DNA of 64,000 bases from Proales similis (Eukaryota; Rotifera; Eurotatoria; Ploima; Proalidae): positions 2,666,001-2,730,000 of the forward strand of contig JAGVRJ010000002.1 of NCBI GenBank assembly GCA_019059635.1, read 5' to 3'. Shown here piece by piece: positions 10,467 through 20,136 of the stretch. A program made the translations under genes and the position numbers. The notes under the pieces were generated by a model, which was not told the DNA's origin, made no database searches, and saw only the letters and a list, made by a program, of their open reading frames with translations. Every line of letters begins with the position of its first letter. Within the stretch, counting starts at the first letter, position 1.

Positions 10467-12435
10467 AGTTTGTTCTTCTTCTGTCAGCGAATATTATCTT
10501 AAATGAATTGAAATGAACATTAAAATGAAAAATTTCACACTTCCTTTAATAGGCTGCGTCTCTGCCACTTTGCTTTGCTTAATTGAGAAAAAAAGGGCTT
10601 GCAACGAGCGTCACACAACACATGCACATTGATGTCAATGGCAGCCGGCTTTTAAGCGCCTCTGTATTTACTCATCAAATGTTGTGAGCGTCACACTGCA
10701 AATTATGCAATACGGCATTCAAAAATAAAAACCATAAAATCAATTATTTTCGGTTCTGCTGCACGAAAAATTGAAGCTCTTGAATTTTGCAACGTGCTGT
10801 TTGCAGAGTTATCAAGGTCCTTGTTTGACGTTTCTTTCTAAATTATGAATGCGAGCATACGCAATAAAATCAAAACGATGTTTGTTCTGCTGAAAGAAAA
10901 ACGGGCGAAAATAGGTGTGAGGACAAATCCAAGAAGAGAGAGCGAAGAAGAAAAGGTGCTGGTTAAACCTTGGCAACCGAATGAGATTGCGCAATTGCTC
11001 ACATTTGCATTCGTCTCAATTCGACTCGGCCCGTTATTTTCTTCTTTGCATATTCCTTGTTGCTTGAGTTGATTTATAAATGTGGCCGGACGCAAGTGGA
11101 TAAAGCTCGTTCTCAAACCAACATGACCCGAACTATAATATTTGACTCACAAAACTCAAAATGCTAAAAGTTATCTTTGTCTCTTTATCACTCGAAACAA
11201 ATAAATTATATTTTAGTGTCAAGAGTGATAATTTCCAAATTACAAAACAAAACCACTCGGCAGAAGAAGACGGACGAGTTTTGTCCTTACTTTTGAATTA
11301 TGCGAAAGAAAAGTAGCTCAATTCATAGAATAGAAATAAAATAGAAGAGCGGTGATCAACAACTAACGGGTCGAATAACTAAAGCGACTGAGGAGATTGT
11401 GCAAGACGCAGTTGGCAATTGTATAAATGAGTTGTGTTCTAACAATTAAATGCCGAATGGCGCCGAGTTTATTTCTTTCTAAAATTTAAAGCGAGGATCG
11501 AGCTAGAGAAATCTATCTGCAATGCTCAAAATATGATGATATACAACCGCATTAGAGGCAGGCAAAAATTACAATCAAGTAAAGGCAGCATGAGCCAAAG
11601 ATCCAAACAAGATTGTACGATTTTGTCATAATTCGTATCTCAAAAGCAAATAGAATGAATTGCCCGAAATCATCATAACTATAAATTCGCAAATTCAAAC
11701 CACAATCTCATACAACGCGGCCGACTTCTGTTCATAAACTCACCTCATTTCTACCGATTGGAGAGCAAGACAAATAATAAGGTTTTTATAAAGGTCGCTT
11801 ATCTATCTCGACTCTGTCTACAGTTCGCAAGGACCTTGTGTCTTTTGCGCCTCACAATGACTCATTCGCGGTGTAGTCATGACAAAAGCCCGGAGCAAGT
11901 TCGCTCTGTAAGTTTTCATTGACGTTATTACCCATGATGCATGTTTCTATTTGCGTCAATTCAGCAATTTGCCAACTTAGTCTTGTCCCATTTTTTTATA
12001 TTGCCCTCACTGACGCTCCAATAAACCTTTTTTCCAAAAAATGCTGACTTTTATTTTTGAACATTCCAAAAACATTAAGTCCAAATTGGGTCTAGATCTG
12101 GTGAATTTGGACAATTATTTTTGTTCAGAGTTGAGAAATATTTCAGACAAGAATAGAATGATTGCTTTCGGACGATTAGCAAAAGGGCCGAAAGACACTC
12201 GGACCTAATTAGGTTTGGTGGCGGAGGACTTGGAGTTGGATGCTGTTCACCATGGCAACAATGAAGCGAAATTATGGCGGTCGTCATTGCGATGGAGTTA
12301 CTTTTGTTGTCGTAACCGACAAGACGCGCATCGCATCTGATATCAAACTATATGTAAGAAAGTTAAGGCCGGTTTTCTCTTTCTTGCTTCAATCATGATC
12401 TGAATGGCATGTGAACACTCAAAGCTTTAGATGAG
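10467..12435. other. intergenic region, about 2 kb
   Basis: Only short spurious frames are present on both strands. It holds the 5' flank of stomatin (10466) and the promoter side of the CFAP77-like gene (12436), including the X-box listed separately. I see no RNA gene, repeat array or transposon remnant. Confidence 0.45.
12246..12259 (+). promoter_or_regulatory. candidate RFX X-box upstream of CFAP77-like gene
   Basis: The 14-mer TTCACCATGGCAAC matches the RFX X-box consensus RYYNYYATRRNRAC at 13 of 14 positions; only the first base differs. It lies 177 bases before the ATG of a predicted ciliary gene. RFX factors activate ciliary genes through this element in animals. Confidence 0.55.
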
Positions 12436-13467
12436 ATGAGCAGCCTTGCGAACGTCGAGCCGAGGGCAGCAGTTAGTGCGCCTCTAAAAGCAGACAAGCG
12501 TTTTGCTCAGACAAAAACTGGCCTTGTTGGCTTAAAAAGAGAAACGATGCTTGGAAGTGAGCTTCAACTTTTGGTAAGCCTTTTCTTCATCATTCGAGTC
12601 GGAATGGCCGAAATGATGGAACTTATTTCAAATTAGCCACAACTGGGCAAATCAAAGAGACGTGGCCACCACCTGCCGCCTGCTGACTTTATTTACGGGA
12701 TGAAGAATGAAAAGCTCGATGGCGGCGTGCCAGAAGCTCTTCAGCATTGGATTAATTTGGCAAAGGATACGAAAGCGCGTGAAGAACGCTTCAAGCTTGT
12801 TCGCGACTACATATCCCTGAACAAGGCCGCAGCCCGTTCAGGCTGCGTGAACACAAAGCAGAATAGCCAATTTCGGTCTGTACAGCGAATGAAATAGGAG
12901 CTTTACTAAGAAAAGCTAAATTTCTGTTTACAGAGCGCATAACGACATGAAGAAGAAAGTTACAATCGGAGACGGCAACAACAGCTATGGTGGCTCATTG
13001 AACAAAAGCGCTTACAATTTCCCGCCTGATTTCATATTTGGCCAACCGCATCGACCTTCAACTCCGATTCAAGAGGTTATTGAGCATCGCTTTCAGAAAG
13101 AGTGGCTCGATGAGATGGAGCGTCGTGAAGCAGAACGAGTTGCAAGCAAAAAAGAAGCAAATGTAGGTGATCAATTTTGCAAGCAATTTAGTCGAAGAAT
13201 TGAACGAAAAGTGAAAAGAAAGCGATATCGGGCGCCTATCACACGAAGGCAAGCTGGCTGAAGAACGCCAAGATTCCAGTCGATGAGAAGCCGTTATGGA
13301 AAATGAACAGATTCAGAAACATCGAAGCAGCGGTCAGCTCGTTTAGAACCGAGGCTGCACGTCGCAAAGCTCAGAGCACGTATGAACTGGACAGTGTACC
13401 TCGCGATGGTGTGAACAATTTCCACCAGGGAGTCTATCGTGTTGAAACTACTTCCCTGCCATCGTAG
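12436..13467 (+). CDS. CFAP77: CFAP77-like axonemal protein
   Basis: Four exons give a clean 284-aa frame: 12436-12573, 12637-12875, 12934-13166, 13223-13467. The second exon opens with the diagnostic block 'LGKSKRRGHHLPPADFIYG' followed by 'KLDGGVPEALQHW', as I recall for CFAP77 (C9orf171). The next exon carries a similar 'NFPPDFIFGQPHRPSTPI' block and a charged helix. Length fits the family (about 300 aa). Known: CFAP77 is a microtubule inner protein of motile cilia. An RFX X-box upstream supports a ciliary role. A poly(A) signal AATAAA lies at 13507-13512. The two middle splice sites (CG|GTCTGT and AG|GTGATC) are weak and were chosen to keep the frame. Confidence 0.7.
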
Positions 13468-14075
13468 AGGCGCCAATGCATAGATTGCAAATTTCTTATT
13501 ATTTAAAATAAATTAAATTGAGAAAAACCATCGGGCTTGAACGATTTTGCTGATTCTTTTGGACATCAGCTAGAGATATGAAAAGGCAGTTCATTTGAAG
13601 TACGTTATTAGGCTTGTATTTGCTTAACTAGTTTTCTAAGGCCTTAGTATTTGAAAGATATCCAGTTAAGAGTTTCGTTTCTTCGCGTATCTTGCGCTAT
13701 CTCAGATGCTCTAGTTCAAGATTAAAACAAAAGAAGAAGATTGCCGATATCGAAAGGATTTGATTGTTATTGAAAAGCCAAACATGGTCCTTATTTCTGT
13801 TTGTCAAACAACTTAAATCATTTTTATGTAGTTTTCTATTGGTGGCGAGTTGAATGTTTACTTCAATCAAGATTTCAAGCTCATTCAACAACTCATTTTT
13901 CTTTCGCGTTTATTACAATTGATAAAAGTCAATTTAGCCAAACGCGCATAATGGTAAGAATCAACGACATGCAACTTAGAAAAGACTAAGATTGATTAAA
14001 AATGAAAATGTTTAAAGCAGCAGCAGTAATAACTCAGCAGATATAATTTAGTTTTGGTGGCTTGCTGGCGAGGGT
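13468..14075. other. intergenic region between convergent genes
   Basis: This is the space between the 3' ends of the CFAP77-like gene and the tetraspanin. It holds the poly(A) signal of the former at 13507. No coding exon or structured element is visible. Confidence 0.45.
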
Positions 14076-14786
14076 CTATAGGTGCTTTTGGCGTCCTATG
14101 TCGCAAATCAAGAACGGCACGCCGACAATGCCGAAGAACTCAATGGCCAGAATCACTGAAGACGGAATGACAATTAAATAATTTCCCATGCGAGTAAATA
14201 GGTCTTCAATGGCTGGGCCGCATCCTTTTGTGCTGTTTGAATTCTCACAGCAGCTGACGGCCGATAGTGGATTGGTGAAATCCGAGGGTCCGTTGCTGCC
14301 GCAGCAGTCGAATATTGAAGAAATATTTCGCATTAGGGTGCAGTCTAATTCGCTGTCCACCAGGTTGCTGTTAATGCGGTCCACGTTGTTGTCAATCTGT
14401 TTGCGCACCTCTTTTTTGATTTGTGGTGTGAAGATTAGAGTTGCGATGAGGGCAGCTAGATGAACAAGGAAAAGTAGGATGACAACTATCTCGTAGACGA
14501 CTAGGAAGAAGCGGTTGGCACACCACGCTCCAATGAGTCCGACAATGCTCAGTGCGATTATGAAGCCTCCGATGCAGATGAGTGCGATGGCGATTACATC
14601 CAGAGCGGCGAAACTCACCGCCTTGTCAAGTCCTTCGACTTGAACAAGCTTGCCCAGACCGTTGGGGCTCCATCTCAGAATTGAAACGATCACAACAAGT
14701 GCGATTCCTAGCGCCAAGAACAGCGCATTGATTAGACCGAGCAAGACTCGGATAAATGTTCCGCACCCGCTTGTTTTCCGGCTCAT
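14076..14786 (-). CDS. tetraspanin
   Basis: Intronless in this window, 236 aa from the ATG at 14786. An upstream in-frame ATG at 14948 would add 54 residues, but a TATA box at 14975-14968 puts the expected transcription start near 14945, so the inner ATG and a 5' UTR of about 155 bases are more likely. Four membrane helices are clear: residues about 11-33, 52-77, 84-110 and 200-225. The large loop holds the tetraspanin CCG motif ('FDCCGSNGPSDF') and a second CC ('SCCENS') plus a later Cys, the usual six-cysteine pattern. The N-terminus is Cys-containing ('SRKTSGCGTF'), suited to palmitoylation. Known: tetraspanins organise membrane microdomains. The subfamily is not assignable by eye. Confidence 0.9.
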   Translation of the reverse strand: MSRKTSGCGTFIRVLLGLINALFLALGIALVVIVSILRWSPNGLGKLVQVEGLDKAVSFAALDVIAIALICIGGFIIALSIVGLIGAWCANRFFLVVYEIVVILLFLVHLAALIATLIFTPQIKKEVRKQIDNNVDRINSNLVDSELDCTLMRNISSIFDCCGSNGPSDFTNPLSAVSCCENSNSTKGCGPAIEDLFTRMGNYLIVIPSSVILAIEFFGIVGVPFLICDIGRQKHL

Positions 14787-14967
14787 CGTTGCCAACTCTA
14801 AATTCTTAATCAAAGTTGGTTGATTATAAATTTGAATGGACGCCGCCGTGTTCAACGGGCTTTTAAGTGCGTAAAATAATGCACGAAAAGCAAACTTAAA
14901 AATCGATGCTTTTATCAAACTGCTTCGCTGCGTGTCATTTGTCACCATCTATTTGAAGTGAGACCTG

Positions 14968-14975
14968 CTTTTATA
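14968..14975 (-). promoter_or_regulatory. TATA box of the tetraspanin gene
   Basis: The minus strand reads TATAAAAG, about 190 bases before the preferred ATG (14786). This position argues that the ATG at 14948 lies at or upstream of the transcription start. Confidence 0.6.
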
Positions 14976-14986
14976 CGCTAGCAGAT

Positions 14987-15915
14987 GTAAAGCTCATGAC
15001 GCAGTCGGGCTTGTTGAATGCCTCCCAATTTCTCTCTCTGTCTGTGTCTCTCTCTCGCGCGCGCGCTCTCTCTTCGTCTGTGTCTCTCTTTTCTTTATAT
15101 ATTTTATAAAATTTTGATTATTCACTGTGATTAACGGTGACAGCCAGGCAGAGGAGAATTTCGAAGAGCAGAGGAAATGCTTGGATTTAATCTTGTAAAA
15201 AAAATATTTGCACTGCATTATGCGTTACATCACGATACATAGCTCTGATTTTATCTCGCTCAATTTACGACAAAACCGGCTCGATTAAATTACCCGTCCG
15301 AAGTTTTGAACATTTATTATACCATAAACTGTCAAGTGTTCACTAGAGCACAGGTTTCGGGCCTCGCGGCTTTCTTAATTCGATCGAGCCAACTAAGCTG
15401 GACACGTTGTCAGATGCTTAATGATGCGGTCAAAAGGCAACTGCAGAAAGGCAAAAAGAAGAGGAATTCGAAATTCTATCCGCCTACTTACCTGTTAGAT
15501 TAGTCTTTTGACATTTAAATCTTCTGCTTCTTCTTCTTCTTCCAATTTCAGCATAATTCCTAGCAAATTCATAAACAGGACTGATGCCCTCTTCTTCTCT
15601 TTACCTTTTCATGTTTTAATCATATTCTGTCGGACTGAGAGCTAAAGCTGTGTAATTTTGAAAATTATGACACGTCGGGTTTATTCCGAATGCGCCCATT
15701 CATCTCGAATTCGATTACAGAACCGCCCATCTAATTAATCATTCAAGACTAAAAGGCAAAAGGGAAAATCGTTGCTCACTGAAAAGGCTGCTTATTCGTC
15801 ATTCAATTCAAAAAGCCTTAGATTCGGAAAAGAGAACGAGATTTAGGAGTCCAAGCAGACTAATAATCGAAGCAGGGAATTAAAATTTAGGCGATATAAA
15901 TGAGGAGAGGAGAAT
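14987..15915. other. intergenic region with CT/CG-rich repeat
   Basis: No coding exon is supported. A simple tract of CT, GT and CG dinucleotides occupies roughly 15030-15093. The remainder is the 5' flank of the tetraspanin and the 3' flank of the GPR107/108 gene. Confidence 0.45.
15030..15093. repeat. CT/GT/CG dinucleotide-rich tract
   Basis: Alternating blocks of (CT)n, GTCTGTGT and a pure (CG)n core form a low-complexity tract upstream of the tetraspanin promoter. The CG core could adopt non-B DNA; no coding role is likely. Confidence 0.8.
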
Positions 15916-18326
15916 CTAGTCGCGAGCGACTTGCTTGCGTCCGCTCTTCTGCGCTTCTTGCTTGTAGTAGACAGAAGCAGAATCGAACACAGTGTCGTCG
16001 TCGCGCTCGTCGACCAGCGCAGACGGCATTTCATCCATGCGAACCTCTTCGTCTTCGATCTGATCCTCTTGATTCAGCTGCAAGTATGGATTGCTTGACG
16101 CCGGCTGAAATTTGTAGGCCGTCATCACAAAAAAGGTGAAAGTGACCAACTCGACTGCCAGCTCGTCGAACCACTCATACTGAAAGGGCAGTATTTGCTA
16201 TAAAGTCAACCTGGTTACAAGTCGATTCTAGCCAAATGATTTAAATCATTCATACTTGAAGCAAGAATCCAATGATTCGCGTGAAGTAAATGTAAAATAT
16301 GACCATCAAGTAAAAGTGCTTGAATATTTTCAGCTTCTTTAGATTAAGCACCATCTTTCCGTCGGTTTGTGAGGCCTGTTCTAAATGCCTTATTGACCAG
16401 ACTACCGGGAACAATATAGCCGCACAGCAGATGAGATCGAGAAGGAAGAAGAGCTGTCGCCAAGTCAAATAGACCGCATCGCCTTCTTCAATCTCTTCCA
16501 AGAATATGTAGGCGGTGATCGCCAGCAGCTAAGACACACAACAAACCGGTGTGAGTTGACTAAACAGCACATTATCCTGGACTTGTTAGATTACCTGCGA
16601 TGGCAGTATAATTGCAAACAGCCGCCGTTCGTTTTCGGTCAAGACATGTTTAATAAAGGTCCAGCCAGTGCCGACCAATAGAATTATGACTATGAGCAGC
16701 ATGCCGCGAATCCTGTTTATTTGCTATAAGGCTCATGACTTGAGACTTGAAATCAATGACGTTTAGCTTACACGTAGGTTATGTAGAAGAGAATAGCCCA
16801 GATGGCTTCGTGGATTCCATTCACGGATATGTAGTGTAGATTGATCGCATGAAAAGTGAGCGACATTGACTTGATGAAAACCAGAGTGAGCATCAAATAG
16901 TGAACTTTGAACACATCGCCCCTGATCGAGCACATGGTCGATTAAATAGAAACATTAAATAATTGCACAGACCGACGCTTACTTGGACGATTTAAGAATG
17001 TACATCCAGCTCAAAGCGGCCAGGAAGTACAATATTGACCATGTCAGATAAAGAGTGGGAACAGGCAGCTCTCCCGCAGACAAATAGCTTTCCTCGTTTT
17101 TCTCAACTACTTCGACCTGTTGTTTGGTTTTAATTCAGCTCGTGTTTTCGCTACAAGTCAACAGCCGAAAGCTTACGTCCAAGTCGATGCCAAAGCGCAG
17201 CTCGTCATTCAAGTCGAACAAATAATAGTTGTCCAAAGGCATAAATTTCGAGTCCTCTCTTTTTCTCTCCATTTCGTCGGAGAGATTTGCGCTTTGGAAG
17301 AGCTTCTCGTTTTTGGCAAATTCCGATTTGTAACAATTGAATATGTTCAATTTGTAGAGGCCTTCTTCCTCGTTTGAGTTGATTCTGACTTCGAACTGTT
17401 TGTTTAAGCATATCGTTAATTGCGTTAATTAAAATGGTGAAAATGGATTACATTGAATTCAAATGACTTGCTGCTGTTTCGATAGGTCAGATCAATTGTG
17501 CGCGCTAGAACGCGAGAAGTCTCATCGTCCGGATTTTTTTCTTCACTTTTGTCTATTAGAATCGATTTCAATATCAAACTATGTGCATTAGACTGAGTTT
17601 GAAAGGCGAATTTTACTACTCGCTAGCTGAGAAAAGGCAGGAACGGCCTTGCCAGAAATGGGCTGAATGCTCAGCAATCTCATGTCTTTGCCGATTCGTG
17701 AAATGTACATTTTGCTCTCGATCAGATCAAGAGGTAAAATGGCCATTGAATAGCCGTGCTGTTTGTTGCTCAGCGTATCGAGAAGGTATTTGGCCATCTT
17801 TGCGCTCTTGTCTTTACTCTGAGCTTCCTCTTCTTTAAACTCGAACTGCCTTATAAGTTGACAAAAATCTTGTGAACGGTCTCTAGCCTAAAACAATCGA
17901 CCAAGTGAGACGCAGCTTGCAGGTCGCAAAAGGTTACCGTAAACGAAGAGTAGCCACCGTTGTCTGTTTTCTCAATCACAAATGCGAGCTGCAATCGTCC
18001 GATTAAAAAGCAATCAAGATTGTGTCCGTTAGAAGTTACGGTCGATTAATTACCGAATTTTGAATCGCCTTCAAATTGATGTGCTTGTTGAACCCTAAAT
18101 TTCTGACCCTGCATTGTAGGTAGCCGTTTTTAAGAAACCCAAACGTTGAGAACGTGATCTGTTCTCTTGAATCATCCTTTTTTCCAAGACAAAAATCATT
18201 TTTCCGTTCTGGTCCCGAGCGGTCTGAACGATTCGCCCAACTTACCCTTAGCATGAGATGATGAATCCTCGACTCGACCACAATCGAAAATCCCAAAAAT
18301 AGAAACAAAACTTCAAACCGACGCAT
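15916..18326 (-). CDS. GPR107: GPR107/GPR108-type seven-transmembrane Golgi protein
   Basis: About eleven short exons run from the ATG at 18326 to a stop at 15916. The first exon is a signal peptide followed by 'ESRIHHL', and the second gives 'ITFSTFGFLKNGYLQCRV', matching the luminal N-terminus of GPR107. Later exons give 'NEEEGLYKLNIFNCY', 'ESYLSAGELPVPTLY', 'GDVFKVHYLMLTLVFIKS', 'WAILFYITYV', 'GTGWTFIKHVLTENERR', 'LICCAAILFPVVWSIRHL' and the tail 'TAYKFQPASSNPYLQL', all in family order. Known: GPR107/108 are Golgi/endosomal proteins involved in membrane transport. Intron 1 (18245-18177, 69 nt) has no stop and preserves frame. A TATA box lies upstream at 18420-18414. Confidence 0.92.
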
Positions 18327-18413
18327 ATTCTCTTAATTTAGTCCGAGCTCAAGTCAGAAAAAGGCCCAAAATATCTTCCAGCTCAGCGCTAGACACACAT
18401 CAGACTTTGCTCG

Positions 18414-18420
18414 ATTTATA
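18414..18420 (-). promoter_or_regulatory. TATA box of the GPR107/108-type gene
   Basis: The minus strand reads TATAAAT about 90 bases before the ATG at 18326, a normal spacing for a short 5' UTR. Confidence 0.5.
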
Positions 18421-18568
18421 ATGACATCAGCTCTTGCTTACACGCACATTCAAGATTTTATGAAAATTAGCCCGCAAACAAATTTGTCTTGTCTGTCTAG
18501 CCAGTTTACTTTGATGATAATTTATTTGAAAGAAAAAATCTTGGAATAGCGGCAAAAGAATTGAACAC

Positions 18569-19615
18569 TTAGAGCTCAATTCGTGCGTATTTAACTTGAG
18601 AGGTTTGATCACATTTAGCAAAGGCTGTTCCATTTATGTCAAAACGGCAGAGATCGCAGTTTTGGTGATGCTTCAGGTAGCCAGCTTCTTCATATTTCAG
18701 ATTCCAGCACATCTCTCCTTAAACACATGCGCATCCGGATTGTACATTTCTCTTGCGAAAATAACAACTACGAATGAACTTACTCAAAATAAGCAACTGG
18801 TTGACGGGCAAATCGATCGCATCAAAGCCTCTCGGAAGCGGAAAGTTTCTGATCAAAGATGAAAATTGGCTAATTCCTTTCGCTATCGTGTTTATCAGGT
18901 CCTGTTCTCCCTGAGCCGCCAAGCTGGCTCGCGGTTCGAGAAGGGCATCAATCACTAAATGGCTGGGCCTGTTGATTAAAAAGAAAAAGTGGTTTAAATG
19001 AGCCATGTTCTTTAAATTAAATCAATCATGAAAGCTTACTCTTTACGATATCTGAATTCCACCTTTTTTAAAGCATCGCGAAACGATTTCGTCAGTTTAT
19101 CATGCAGCTTAAATGAGCGTCAATTCATTTTAGTAGTAATTCATATAGCACCGTTCTTGGCTATACTCACAACTCTCTCGAAGACGGGCGAGGTCGGAAC
19201 TGAGAAAAACTGTCGATGCGCCCCATCGTAGTGTAACATCAGTAGACTTTTGATCTGCAACATTTTTAGTTCTTTTCCTGCTTCTGTCAAGCATTCAAGA
19301 ATTACTTTCTTATTTGGCAATTAAGACCAAACTTTTCTACCTGAAGAGTCATTTTTGGTCGGTTCATCGGTTTTCTTTGCTGTTTTGCTCACTACCAGCC
19401 CGATTCCGCCCAGGATAATAACCAGCGCATAGAACAAGATAAAGAAGCCGGTTGGTCTGCAAGCCTGGTGGCACCTTGAATTCGCAATTGCTAAGGGGAA
19501 AAAGTTGCAGAAAGCGTAGAAGTTGAATATTTACACAAACGTAATTCCCTTATCAGCTTTGCTGAGAAGGTTCATTGGCCTTGACTTCTTTTTATTTGGC
19601 GAGCTTTCACCCATT
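18569..19615 (-). CDS. unrecognised single-pass membrane protein, Cys-containing
   Basis: I do not recognise this gene. Exons can be chained from an ATG at 19615 ('MGESSPNKKKSRPMNLLSK') through a Cys-containing membrane segment ('CHQACRPTGFFILFYALVII' then 'LGGIGLVVSKTAKK'), a segment ending 'VPTSPVFERVV', 'SFRDALKKVEFRYRK', a longer exon 'HLVIDALLEPRASLAAQGEQ' through 'FDAIDLPVNQLLIL', and a final exon with 'NLKYEEAGYLKHHQNCDLC' and a stop at 18569. One transmembrane helix after a basic cytoplasmic tail suggests type II topology, with most of the protein luminal or extracellular. The last two exons join in phase. Exon borders before that are approximate. It shares orientation with its neighbours but no obvious pathway. 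Confidence 0.5.
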
Positions 19616-20136
19616 TTAACAATTTTTCAGCTAGAACAGCAACTCAACAATCCTATTTAAATTTATTCCTTCTTAATGCTCGAATGAACGCCTCAAAGCG
19701 TGACTCTACTCGTTCCAGTTGAGAGACTTTTTGATTGCTGATGCATTTACACGAATCAAATGGCTATTGAGAAAATTGAATTGAAAGAGAAGCAGAGACG
19801 CTTAAGAACAAGCATAACAGCGATAGACGCTTCCCGACTGAAATTCCGATTTGGCTCTTGAAGCGAAAATTATGGACGAACCTTCAACTCTGACTGGCGA
19901 CCACAAGTCTAACTACACAAAAATTATAAAACTTGCTCTACAAACAGAGAATTACATAAAGCCCAAAAGCATTTCGATATCTATTTTCGCTCAAATTTTC
20001 AAACAAAGCATCTGACAGATTGGGCCAAAAGAAGCAACATTTCTTTTTTAGATTCGTTTATGTCGAAATAAAGTTGAAAACTAGGCGAGACGCTAATTTG
20101 CCAGCGGCTTAGCTGACGTGAGATGGCCGGCCTGGC
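19616..20136. other. intergenic region
   Basis: Contains the 5' flank of the unknown membrane gene (ATG 19615) and the 3' UTR of the NADPH oxidase (stop 20137). Nothing else is visible. Confidence 0.45.

Noticed and set aside
10845-11072. Short plus-strand frame in the 2-kb gap after stomatin.
   Set aside because: No family match, no promoter or poly(A) context, and a similar-sized frame overlaps it on the other strand.
14787-14948. N-terminal extension of the tetraspanin from the upstream ATG.
   Set aside because: The TATA box position puts this ATG at or before the transcription start, and tetraspanins normally begin a few residues before the first helix.
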